From positions 22,943 to 86,942 of the forward strand of contig CALROG020000015.1 in the NCBI GenBank assembly GCA_943369755.1: a stretch of DNA of 64,000 nucleotides. The letters run 5' to 3'. Shown in pieces: positions 8,335 to 16,577 of this stretch. Every line of letters starts with the position of its first letter. The first letter of the stretch is position 1. The notes beneath the pieces were generated by a model. That model was not told where the DNA came from. It saw only the letters and a program-made list of their open reading frames with translations, and ran no database searches. The DNA is from CALROG01 sp943369755. Lineage in GTDB: Bacteria; Pseudomonadota; Gammaproteobacteria; Burkholderiales; Burkholderiaceae_C. A program made the translations under genes and the position numbers.

Positions 8335-10665
8335 TTATCCCGCCAGCATCTCCCACACCTTCACCGCCGTCAACGGCATCTGAATGGTCGGCGCGACAGC
8401 GGCCTTGCCAGCACGCGCCAAAGCATCGGCCACCGCGTTCACCACGCTCGGCGTGGCGCCAATGGTGCCGAGTTCGCCCACACCTTTCACGCCCAGCGGG
8501 TTGTTCTTGCAGGGGGTGGACTCATCCATCTCGGTGACGAAGTTGCAGGCCATGTTGTCGGCGCGCGGGGCGGTGTAGTCCATCAAACTGCCGGTGACGG
8601 GCTGGCCCGTGTCGCGGTCATAGACCATGTGCTCTTGCAACGCCTGGCCGATGCCCTGCACTGCGCCGCCGTCCAGTTGCCCGCGCACGATCATCGGGTT
8701 GACCACGCGGCCCACGTCGTTGACGCTGCTGTAGCGCACCACCTGCACCGCGCCGGTGGCGGGGTCAATCTCCACCTCGCTGACGTGGCAGCCGTTGGGC
8801 CAGGTCGGGCCGCTGACCGCACTGGTGCTGTCCATGTGGATCACGCCGCCGGCCTGCCTGGCCGCCAGCGCGAACAGGTCAACGCCCAGGTCTGTGCCCT
8901 TCACCGTGAAGCGGCCGGCTGCATAGGCGATGTCTTCGGCCGCGGCCTCCAGCTCTTTGGCGGCGAGCTGTTTGGCGTGGTCAATGGTGCGCTCGGAGCC
9001 CACCCGCATGGCCGAGCCACCGGTAAAGAGGGAGCGCGAGCCGGCGCTGCCAAAGCCGTCGCCCCGGTCGGTGTCGCCCAGAATCACCTTCACGCGCTCG
9101 ATCGGCACGCCAAACACGTCCACCACCAATTGCGCCAGCGTGGTGGCAATGCCCTGGCCCATCTGGTTGACGGCAGAGAACACTTCAATCGTGCCGTCTG
9201 ATTTCACATCGAGCGTGACGCGCTCTTCAAACACGTTGCCGCCGGTCCACTCCAGAAAGGTGGCGATGCCCAAGCCCCGCAGCAGGCCGCCGGCCTTGCT
9301 CTGCGCGGCGCGTGCCTCAAAGCCGGCCCAGTCGGCCAGCGCCAGGCCCTGGTCCATGACCTTTTCAAACTGGCCGGTGTCGTAGGTCTGGCCCATCGGG
9401 TTTTTGTAGGGCATTTGTTCGGGCGCAATGAAGTTGCGTCGGCGCAGCGCGATGCGGTCCATGCCGATCTGGCGCGCCGCCTCGTCCATCAGCCGCTCCA
9501 TGATGAAGATCGCCTCGGGTCGGCCGGCACCGCGGTAGGCGCTGGTGGGCGCGGTGTTGGTCAGCACCGCCTTGAAATGGAAGTCGATGGTCTGGATGTC
9601 GTACACACTGGTCTGCACCCAGGGGCCGATCATCAGCGTGATGGCCACGCCCGTGGGGATGGCGTAAGCGCCGATGTTGCCCATGGAGCGCAAGCGCAGG
9701 CCCAGAATCTTGCCGTCGGCCGCCAGCGCCAGCTCGGCCCGGGTTTGCAGGTCACGGCCATGGGTGGAGGTCAGGAAGTCTTCGCTGCGGTCGGCAATCC
9801 ACTTCACCGGGCGTTGCAGGGTATGGGCGGCCCAGGCCACGGCGGCGTCTTCGGGGTAGATGCCGGTCTTCATGCCAAAGCCGCCGCCCACGTCGCCCAC
9901 GGTCACCCGCACCTTGTCGCGCGGCAGGCCAAGAATGTCGTTGCACAGCGCGTTTTTTACGCCGCTGGGCATCTGGCTGCTCATGCGCAGCGTCAGGCGG
10001 CCGTCGTCGGCCACCCAGGCCAACACCGCGCGCGGCTCAATGGTGAGCGCCGCCACCCGCTGGTTGTGGATGGCGAGCGTGACCACATGCGCGGCCTTGG
10101 CAAATGCCTCGGCGGTGGCGGCTTCGTTGCCGTGGCGCAGCTCGGCGCTGATGTTGTCAGGTGCCTCAAGGCACAGCGCGGGCGCACCGGCGGCAGTGGC
10201 ATCGTCTGCGCCCACCACATGGGGCAGCTCCTGGTAGTCCACCATCACGGCCTCAGCGGCGTCGCGCGCCTGCTGCATGGTTTCGGCCACCACCAGGGCC
10301 ACGGCCTCGCCCACGTAGCGCACCCGCTCAAGCGCCAGCACACGGCGCGCCGGCGACACGCCCGGGGCACCGCCAGCACGCTTGAAGTTGGGGCTGTGGG
10401 GAATGGGCTTGACGCCTGCGGCCGCCAGTTCCGCCCCGGTAACCACCGCCACTACGCCCGGCATGGTTTTGGCCACCGCCGTGTCTATGCCGCTGATGTC
10501 GGCATGCGGGTAGGGCGAGCGCACAAAGCACAAATGCAACTGGCCCGCGGGCACGATGTCGTCGGTGTACTGGCCGGTGCCCTTGAGCAGGGCTTCGTCT
10601 TCAAGGCGCTTCACGGCCTGGCCGCTGCCAAAGCGGGCCGGGATGTCCAGGGTGTCGGTGGTCAT
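8335..10665 (-). CDS. Xanthine dehydrogenase/CO dehydrogenase-family molybdopterin-binding large subunit (form II CoxL-like)
   Basis: The 776-residue protein is a complete large subunit of a molybdenum hydroxylase. It has GDVGGGFGMKTG (cofactor binding), AYRGAGR near residue 375, which is the form II signature and not the AYxCSFR of true CO dehydrogenase, and the catalytic glutamate in KGVGELGTIGATP near residue 730. Such subunits need a 2Fe-2S protein and usually an FAD protein, and neither gene is in this window. The substrate is therefore unknown. ATG at 10665 has a GGAGAG ribosome-binding site. It follows the M14 peptidase by 39 bp on the same strand and is likely the last gene of that operon. 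Confidence 0.9.
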   Translation of the reverse strand: MTTDTLDIPARFGSGQAVKRLEDEALLKGTGQYTDDIVPAGQLHLCFVRSPYPHADISGIDTAVAKTMPGVVAVVTGAELAAAGVKPIPHSPNFKRAGGAPGVSPARRVLALERVRYVGEAVALVVAETMQQARDAAEAVMVDYQELPHVVGADDATAAGAPALCLEAPDNISAELRHGNEAATAEAFAKAAHVVTLAIHNQRVAALTIEPRAVLAWVADDGRLTLRMSSQMPSGVKNALCNDILGLPRDKVRVTVGDVGGGFGMKTGIYPEDAAVAWAAHTLQRPVKWIADRSEDFLTSTHGRDLQTRAELALAADGKILGLRLRSMGNIGAYAIPTGVAITLMIGPWVQTSVYDIQTIDFHFKAVLTNTAPTSAYRGAGRPEAIFIMERLMDEAARQIGMDRIALRRRNFIAPEQMPYKNPMGQTYDTGQFEKVMDQGLALADWAGFEARAAQSKAGGLLRGLGIATFLEWTGGNVFEERVTLDVKSDGTIEVFSAVNQMGQGIATTLAQLVVDVFGVPIERVKVILGDTDRGDGFGSAGSRSLFTGGSAMRVGSERTIDHAKQLAAKELEAAAEDIAYAAGRFTVKGTDLGVDLFALAARQAGGVIHMDSTSAVSGPTWPNGCHVSEVEIDPATGAVQVVRYSSVNDVGRVVNPMIVRGQLDGGAVQGIGQALQEHMVYDRDTGQPVTGSLMDYTAPRADNMACNFVTEMDESTPCKNNPLGVKGVGELGTIGATPSVVNAVADALARAGKAAVAPTIQMPLTAVKVWEMLAG

Positions 10666-10704
10666 GGGTATGCTCTCCAGAGCGTGCAAGTCTCGTTGAT
10701 TTCG

Positions 10705-11556
10705 CTAACGCGCGCTGGCACCCAGCCGCTCGCTGGTCCAGCGCAAAAGGTCTATCCACATCTGACGGGTCTCGCTGTCCAGCGGGGTGCGCATGGCGTT
10801 GGGCAGCTCCACCGTGACCACCGGCACGCCCTTGTGCACGCCGCCGTAGTTGCCCAGCGAGCCGGGAAAGATGCCCACCTGGTCCAGGTACAGGCGGCCC
10901 AGCTTGCTGGGTGGCACCGAGGGGCCGTCAAAGTCCAGCACCCCATAGGGGGCGTGGATGCTGACGATCAGGTGCGGCTTGAAGGCCTGCATCTCGGCGT
11001 GCACAAACCTGGTTTCGGGCTCCGACATGGCCTTGGGGCCAGGCCAGCGCCGCGGGTCTTTGCGCACCCGCTTTTCCCAATAGATCGGGGCGTCGCGCTC
11101 CCAGTTGGGGGTGGGGAAGTTGCGGTTCAGGTCCACCCCATTGGCGTTCATGCGCCGGGGCGGGCGGCTGAGCAGGCCGTCCGGGTTGAGCGCCGGAATA
11201 AAGCGCCAGTGCACCGGCTGCGGCATCTGGATCAGGGGGTCTTGTGCCAGGCCAATCCAGTGCAGCGCCACCGAGGCCGACGACAGCTCGTCGCCATGAA
11301 TCGCGCCGATCACCAGCACCCGCAACTTGGCGTCTGGCGGCTGGATGTCGCGGGTGTACAGCGGCACACCCCGGACTGAGCGGCCCGCGCTGGCCTGCAG
11401 CCCGGCGCTGGCGCACAGCTGCGCACTCACATTTGGCAGTTTTCCAACAAAATCGCCGCAAGGCCCTGTGGAATATGCGTGACCCGCTATGAAAAGCATA
11501 GCGAAGCCGATGGCCTTTGCCACCCGCGCGGGGAGCGCGCCGGGCCGCTGCGTCAT
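10705..11556 (-). CDS. Exported M14-family zinc carboxypeptidase/amidase
   Basis: The 283-residue protein has an N-terminal signal peptide (hydrophobic core FAMLFIAGHA). Its M14 zinc site has HGDE in GAIHGDELSS, and a histidine in VSIHAPYG. Substrate-binding NPDG and NGVDLNRNFP and the catalytic glutamate in VVTVELPNAM are also present. The small domain resembles murein-peptide amidases such as MpaA, so a cell-wall peptide is a plausible substrate. ATG at 11556 overlaps the upstream gene stop by ATGA. The signal-peptide region is partly encoded by copy H of the dispersed repeat. Confidence 0.85.
   Translation of the reverse strand: MTQRPGALPARVAKAIGFAMLFIAGHAYSTGPCGDFVGKLPNVSAQLCASAGLQASAGRSVRGVPLYTRDIQPPDAKLRVLVIGAIHGDELSSASVALHWIGLAQDPLIQMPQPVHWRFIPALNPDGLLSRPPRRMNANGVDLNRNFPTPNWERDAPIYWEKRVRKDPRRWPGPKAMSEPETRFVHAEMQAFKPHLIVSIHAPYGVLDFDGPSVPPSKLGRLYLDQVGIFPGSLGNYGGVHKGVPVVTVELPNAMRTPLDSETRQMWIDLLRWTSERLGASAR
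11439..11502 (+). repeat. Dispersed repeat, copy H (diverged, inside a CDS)
   Basis: This copy is more diverged but keeps the layout: GTTTTCC..AAAATCG, GGCCCTG, TGCGTGACCCGCTAT and the tail GAAAAGCATAGC, with a GCTATG/CATAGC dyad. It lies wholly within the M14 peptidase gene (minus strand) and encodes FIAGHAY and flanking residues, the same frame as copies A and C. Confidence 0.6.
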
Positions 11557-12725
11557 CCCTCGACCGTGAAAGTCAACCCCGCGTTGGCCCGCAGCCGCTC
11601 GATCAGAGGCGCGCCCATCGCCGCGCCTGGCGTCCAGATGCCGCCGGGCGTTGCGGTGGCGTCTTGCAACAGGCACACCGCAGATTCGGCAATCATCTTC
11701 GAGGTGGAGCCGTAGCCCGGGTCGCGGTCGCCCTTGACGCCCACGCGCAGCGTGCGGCCGTCAGCCGCTTCGCCCAGAAACAGCAGGTCATAGAAGCCGG
11801 TTTCGCGCTCTTCTTTTGACGGGCCTTCGCCCGGCTTGGGGCCAGCGTCAGAGGCCAGTGACTTGTCGCTGGCAATCGCGTTGGCCATGGCCTCGCCCTT
11901 TTCGCCCGGGCCGGTAATCATCATTTCGTCGTAAACAAAGTCTTTGCCGTAGGCGTGCTTGAGCAAGAAGTTGCTGCGGTGCACATTGCGGGTGTTGATG
12001 GCGGCCATAACGAAGGGCGCGACCCAGGCACCCACCTGCTCCTCATACATTGGCTTGTGGCCAGGCGGCTGCTTCGGCCCCTCAAAACCGGGCGTCAGAG
12101 AGAACGGGTTTTTCAGCAAGTCCAGCACCCCGGGCTGGGTGGCCGCAGCGGCCATGGTGGCCTTGAGGCTGGCCGCCGTGCCGCCCGAGAAGGTGCCTTT
12201 CATGCGGCGCACCCGGCCACGCACCCGCGGCAGCGGCGCCCCAAAGCGCTGGCGCGCTTCGTTTTGCAGCAGCAGCACGCCCAGATCGAACGGAATGGAG
12301 TCAAAGCCGCACGAGAAAACAATGCGCGCACCGCTGGCCTGGGCGGCGGCCTGGTGGGCGTCGATCATCTGGCGCATCCAGGCCGGCTCGCCGCACAGGT
12401 CCACATAGTCGGTGCCACTGGCGGCACAGGCGGCCACCAGTTCATTGCCATAAAGCTGATAGGGGCCCACGGTGGTGAGCACCAGGCGGGTGCTGTCGGT
12501 AAGGGCTTTGAGGCTGGCGGCGCTGGCGCTGTCCGTCACGACCAGCGGCGTGCTGGCCGGGGCACCAAGTTCGTCGCGCACCGCGGCCAGCTTGTCGGCA
12601 CTGCGCCCGCCCATGGCCCAGCGCAAGCCGCTGCCCTGCGGATAGCGCTGCAATAAATACTCCACCACCAGCCGGCCGGTGAAGCCGGTGGCACCGTGGA
12701 CAACGATGTCAAAAGGTTTGGTCAT
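11553..12725 (-). CDS. Saccharopine dehydrogenase-like / trans-acting enoyl reductase family protein
   Basis: The 390-residue protein starts with a Rossmann NAD(P)-binding motif, VVHGATGFTGRLV at residues 8-20, and continues with the saccharopine-dehydrogenase-like fold (TVGPYQLYGNELVAACAASGTDYVDLCGE). Mycobacterial members act as trans-acting enoyl reductases in lipid synthesis; in proteobacteria the substrate is generally unknown. Conserved FSCGFDSIPFDLG is present. It is the first gene of a likely three-gene operon with the M14 peptidase (4-bp overlap) and the molybdenum hydroxylase subunit. ATG at 12725 is used; the ribosome-binding site is weak. Confidence 0.85.
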   Translation of the reverse strand: MTKPFDIVVHGATGFTGRLVVEYLLQRYPQGSGLRWAMGGRSADKLAAVRDELGAPASTPLVVTDSASAASLKALTDSTRLVLTTVGPYQLYGNELVAACAASGTDYVDLCGEPAWMRQMIDAHQAAAQASGARIVFSCGFDSIPFDLGVLLLQNEARQRFGAPLPRVRGRVRRMKGTFSGGTAASLKATMAAAATQPGVLDLLKNPFSLTPGFEGPKQPPGHKPMYEEQVGAWVAPFVMAAINTRNVHRSNFLLKHAYGKDFVYDEMMITGPGEKGEAMANAIASDKSLASDAGPKPGEGPSKEERETGFYDLLFLGEAADGRTLRVGVKGDRDPGYGSTSKMIAESAVCLLQDATATPGGIWTPGAAMGAPLIERLRANAGLTFTVEG

Positions 12726-12806
12726 GGATCCAGTGTAAAGGCCCAGGCGCGGCAAAAAGCACTGCTGCATCGAGCAAGGCATGCGCATCGGTTGGTGTTG
12801 GCTGCA

Positions 12807-13727
12807 CTACTGTTTTGTGGCGCGCGTCAAAAGCTCAACGGCACGGCACGCCTGCGCCGAATTTTTGCGCCAAATCAAGCCAATAGCGGTTTCTTCAAGC
12901 CCGATATTGACCGGCAAAATTGCGGTCTGGTGACTGTTTTGCACTGCGGCCGAATGGGCGCAACAGGTCAACAAGTCGGTCTGCGCCACCAAAGAAAGAC
13001 TGTAAAAGAAAGATGGCGACTCCACCACGGGAACGGGCGGAGAAAGGCCTTGCCGGAAGTACGCATCCGCGACCGCAACGCGGGTGGTGGACTCCACGCT
13101 GGGCAGCACCCAGGGCCATGCCAACAAGTCCTCAATGTCCAGGTCAGTTCTCCCCACCAAGGGATGCTGCTTGCTTGCCACCACCGACAAGCTGCTTTGA
13201 TACAGCACGCGTTGCGCCAGTCCGTCAATGCTGGCGCTGGCAACCGCCTTGGTCGACAAGCGACCCAACATCAGGTCAATTTCACTAGCCCGGAGCATTT
13301 CCACCAAGCGGTCGGCACTGTGGTCAAAGATCTGAACCCGCCACGCTGGCGTGGCCCCTATCAAGCTCTTGACGATTCTTGGCAGCAACGTTGTCGTGGT
13401 GTGTGGGAATGCGCCGATTCGCAGTAGTGGCAGCCCTTCCTCGCGCAGGGACTGCGCCATCGCGCCCACCTCGCCAAGTACCGTTTGACAGCGTGGCAGT
13501 AGCGCTTGCCCCTGTTCGGTCAGTGCCATGCCTCGGCCTTGTCGGCGAAATAGCTTCGCGCCAAAAAGGCTTTCGATTTCCTTGAGCATCATGCTTGCAG
13601 CTGAAGGCGTCATTGACAGCTGTTCAGCGGTCGCCGCAAGCGAACCCGCCGAGGCCAGCAGCCCTACAAATTTCAAATGTCGAATCCTCAATTGATCAAG
13701 TCGATAGGGCGACATGGCGGGGCTCAA
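12807..13727 (-). CDS. LysR-family transcriptional regulator
   Basis: The 306-residue protein has an N-terminal winged helix-turn-helix (residues about 15-75: HLKFVGLLASAGSLAATAEQLSMTPSAASMMLKEIE) and an effector-binding domain with periplasmic-binding-protein fold. It is divergent from the M14 carboxypeptidase/Bug/sulfatase/porin operon with 94 bp between the starts, the classic arrangement for a LysR activator of that operon. A second ATG at 13715 (MSPYRL) is possible. The co-inducer cannot be read from the sequence. Confidence 0.9.
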   Translation of the reverse strand: MSPAMSPYRLDQLRIRHLKFVGLLASAGSLAATAEQLSMTPSAASMMLKEIESLFGAKLFRRQGRGMALTEQGQALLPRCQTVLGEVGAMAQSLREEGLPLLRIGAFPHTTTTLLPRIVKSLIGATPAWRVQIFDHSADRLVEMLRASEIDLMLGRLSTKAVASASIDGLAQRVLYQSSLSVVASKQHPLVGRTDLDIEDLLAWPWVLPSVESTTRVAVADAYFRQGLSPPVPVVESPSFFYSLSLVAQTDLLTCCAHSAAVQNSHQTAILPVNIGLEETAIGLIWRKNSAQACRAVELLTRATKQ

Positions 13728-13821
13728 AAGTCAGAAAGACCTGATCATATAGTCAATTTAAGTCACTTATTTCTTGTTTTAGATCCATAAACTCGATCAA
13801 AGTCACCAAGTCAGGCGTCCC
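13728..13821. promoter_or_regulatory. Divergent promoter region with repeated AGTCA motifs
   Basis: This 94-bp AT-richer region separates the LysR gene from the operon it probably controls. AGTCA occurs five times (13729, 13751, 13761, 13801 and 13809), and TTTA-N6-TAAA forms a small dyad at 13778-13791. These are candidate LysR contact sites; the assignment is inference from position. Confidence 0.4.
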
Positions 13822-15480
13822 ATGCGAAAACACTTTGCAGATGTTTCTCTCCGTGCGCTGCGCGCCCACAAGGCCCAAACCGGCAAGGACGCCCGCTGGT
13901 TGGCGCTTACTGCCGGGACGTTTTTGGCCATCGCCAGCGCGTGCGCCTTGCCTACGGCGACCTACGCACAGTTCGACCCAGCCAAGGTACGGGCCGAGCC
14001 CGAGGCGGTGGCGCGTCGGTATCCCGACCCGGTCGTTCCCTACCAAACCCCCGGCCTTTCTCCTGGACGCAGCGGCTTTGCAAGCCACGAAGAAGTGCTT
14101 GGTTTTGCACAGAATCTGGCCAGCAAAGACAAGCAGGTATCCCTGCGGCTGATTGGCAAGTCTCAGCAAGGCCGTGATATTCCACTGCTCGTGCTGACAT
14201 CTGCACGTGGGTTTCAGAACGACAAGCCCACCGTATTGGTTTTGGGCCAACAACACGGCAACGAGCCCGCTGGCGGAGAAGCAGCACTCGCATTGGCCTA
14301 CCAGTTACGCACCACTGAGGCGCAGATGCTGGAGCAGGTCAACGTGCTCATATTGCCGCGCGCCAACCCCGACGGCGCTGAAAATTTTGTGCGCAGCACG
14401 GCCAGTGGCCTGGATGTGAATCGAGACCATTTGCTTTTGCAAACGCCCGAGGGCCGGGCCATTGCAGAGACGGCCCTGCGCTACAGGCCGCAAGTGGTCA
14501 TGGACCTGCACGAATTCACCGTCGGCGACCGCTGGCTAGACAAGTTCGCAGGCTACGCCAAATACGATGCGCTGCTCCAGGCTTCTACCGTGGGCAATAT
14601 GGACCCCATCGTGGCCACGCTGGCCCTGAGAGACTTTGTGGGCTCAGCGCGCACGGCGCTGGAGAGTCAGCAACTCACCACCTTTTGGTATCACACGTCG
14701 TCAACCGATCCGCTGGACCGGGTGGTCAGCATGGGAGGTGTCCAGCCCGACACCGGACGCAATGTGTTTGGTCTGCGCAATGCCGTGAGCATTCTGATTG
14801 AAACCCGAGGGGTGGGAATCGGTCGAGCGCACTTTGCCCGAAGGGTACATACCCACGTCGTGGCGAGCCTGGCGATCATTCGAACCGCCGCGTCACAAGG
14901 TCAAGGCCTTGTCCAGGCCATTGAGGCTGCGGGCCAGGCCACCGCTGCAAAGGCCTGCCAAGGCGAGAGCGTTGTCAGGGCGCAGGCCTCACCGACCAAA
15001 GAAACATTGCTCTTGGTTGATGCCGTGACCGGGGCAGACCGCGCCGAGCTGGTCGACTGGCGCTCGGCGCTGGTGCTGAACGTCCTGGAGACCCGCAAGC
15101 GGCCATGCGGCTATTGGCTGGGACCCAGCCAGGAAGCCGCCATCAAGAAGCTGGAGTCTTTGGGTGTGAAAGTGATGCCACTGGCCCGGGAGCGCCGAGC
15201 AATGGTGCATGCGTACCGCGTTTTGTCGGAAAAGGGGGGGCAGCGTCTCGATGCCCGCGGTGCCATCGCCGCGACCCGGGCGATACGCGAAATTTCGGTG
15301 GCGCTGGACGCGTCGACGGCGACGTTGCCCGCTGGCGGTTGGTATGTTGGCTTGGACCAGCCGCTGGGCAATCTTGTCGCCGCCGCCCTGGAACCCGATT
15401 CCCAGAACAGCTTCGTGGCCAATCATGTCCTCGAATTGAACAGCACGTCTTTGCTGCGCGTCTTGCAGATGCTCGACTGA
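13822..15480 (+). CDS. Exported M14-family metallocarboxypeptidase
   Basis: The 552-residue protein has a long N-terminal segment ending in a signal-like hydrophobic stretch (LALTAGTFLAIASACALPTA), so it is probably periplasmic or secreted. The zinc motif is QHGNE at residues 144-148 (H145, E148). NPDGAENF, DVNRDH and MDLHEF follow, then SILIETRG with the probable catalytic glutamate. The C-terminal 200 residues form an extra domain without a family assignment. It is the first gene of an operon with a Bug binding protein, a sulfatase and a porin, which suggests trimming of an amide- or peptide-linked sulfated substrate before uptake. Confidence 0.87.
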   Translation: MRKHFADVSLRALRAHKAQTGKDARWLALTAGTFLAIASACALPTATYAQFDPAKVRAEPEAVARRYPDPVVPYQTPGLSPGRSGFASHEEVLGFAQNLASKDKQVSLRLIGKSQQGRDIPLLVLTSARGFQNDKPTVLVLGQQHGNEPAGGEAALALAYQLRTTEAQMLEQVNVLILPRANPDGAENFVRSTASGLDVNRDHLLLQTPEGRAIAETALRYRPQVVMDLHEFTVGDRWLDKFAGYAKYDALLQASTVGNMDPIVATLALRDFVGSARTALESQQLTTFWYHTSSTDPLDRVVSMGGVQPDTGRNVFGLRNAVSILIETRGVGIGRAHFARRVHTHVVASLAIIRTAASQGQGLVQAIEAAGQATAAKACQGESVVRAQASPTKETLLLVDAVTGADRAELVDWRSALVLNVLETRKRPCGYWLGPSQEAAIKKLESLGVKVMPLARERRAMVHAYRVLSEKGGQRLDARGAIAATRAIREISVALDASTATLPAGGWYVGLDQPLGNLVAAALEPDSQNSFVANHVLELNSTSLLRVLQMLD

Positions 15481-15593
15481 GCAGGCATCAAGCTCGAAGT
15501 AGTTCAGAAAAAACTGACGTTCAGGTCAAAACAACTGCTATTGCCCTTGCTTCACGTATCTAGACTGTTCAATTCCTATTGAGGCAAACCACC

Positions 15594-16577
15594 ATGTCGA
15601 CCCCTACTTGCCGGCAAACACGCCGCGACTCACTCCTGTCGTTACTCGGTTTGGTCGCGCTGCCGGGGACCTCCATGGCGCAGGAGTGGCCCAGCAAGTC
15701 TTTGACTTTTGTCGTTCCCTTCCCTCCCGGCGGTTCGAACGACATCGCCGCTCGTGTGGTGTCGGAGGGCGTGCGTAAACGTCTCAACCAAACGGTGGTG
15801 ATCGAAAACAAGGCCGGAGCCAACGGATCGCTCGGGGTTGATTCGGTACTGCGTGCGCCAAAAGACCATCACACCTTTCTGGTCGCATCCGACTCGGTCT
15901 CGCTGCTACCGCTTTTCCGCCCAACCCCATGGGATTTGACCAAGACGTTCATCCCGGTCGCTGCGCTGTCGTTTCAACCCATTGTTGTTGTGACTGCCCC
16001 CGCATCCGGGCTGAAATCAATCAAAGACCTGCGCACTTTGGCAAAGGCCAAGCCCAATCAAGTCTCGTACGCCAGCTCGGGGCAGGGTTCAATCCAGCAT
16101 CTGGTGGGCGAGCTCTTCGCGCAACAACTGGGCATCGACCTGCTGCACGTACCCTACAAAGGCGGTGGCCAGGCGGTGAATGATGTGCTTGCCGGTCAGG
16201 TCATGGTGGCCGTCTTGGGTGCCGCCGCGGTTTTGCCGCACATCAAAGCAGGCCGCTTGGTTCCCCTGGCCGTCAGCACGCGCAGCCGTTCAGCCATGCT
16301 GCCAGACGTCCCCACGTTGGCCGAAAGCGGCGCAGCAGATGTCGATGTCGCTCAATGGTCGGCATTGTTTGCACTGGACGGGACCCCCGCACCCGTGCTG
16401 GCCAAGCTGAGAAGCAGCGTTGTCGAGACGCTGGCCGACCCGGAGGTCAAGCAACGGTTTGTGAATGCAGCGATGGACATCAGCACCGTATCACCGGAAG
16501 CCTTCCGACAGCAAATCATCCAGGACCGTGAACGCTGGGCCAAGCTGATCAAGGATCGCAAGATTTCACTGGAATGA
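15594..16577 (+). CDS. Bug-family (TctC) tripartite tricarboxylate transporter solute-binding protein
   Basis: The 327-residue protein has an N-terminal signal peptide with twin arginines (TRRDSLLSLLGLVALPGTSMAQEWP). The mature part is a typical Bug protein: SLTFVVPFPPGGSNDIAARVVSE, VVIENKAGANGSLG and LLHVPYKGGGQAVNDVLAGQV. It binds a small carboxylate or amide in the periplasm. No TctA/TctB membrane genes are in the window, which is common for orphan Bug proteins of Burkholderiales. The gene overlaps the sulfatase by ATGA and lies 113 bp after the carboxypeptidase. Confidence 0.93.
   Translation: MSTPTCRQTRRDSLLSLLGLVALPGTSMAQEWPSKSLTFVVPFPPGGSNDIAARVVSEGVRKRLNQTVVIENKAGANGSLGVDSVLRAPKDHHTFLVASDSVSLLPLFRPTPWDLTKTFIPVAALSFQPIVVVTAPASGLKSIKDLRTLAKAKPNQVSYASSGQGSIQHLVGELFAQQLGIDLLHVPYKGGGQAVNDVLAGQVMVAVLGAAAVLPHIKAGRLVPLAVSTRSRSAMLPDVPTLAESGAADVDVAQWSALFALDGTPAPVLAKLRSSVVETLADPEVKQRFVNAAMDISTVSPEAFRQQIIQDRERWAKLIKDRKISLE

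Noticed and set aside
9415..11379. Plus-strand open frame of 654 codons
   Set aside because: Antisense to the molybdenum hydroxylase and M14 genes; His/Gly/Arg-rich composition typical of shadow frames.
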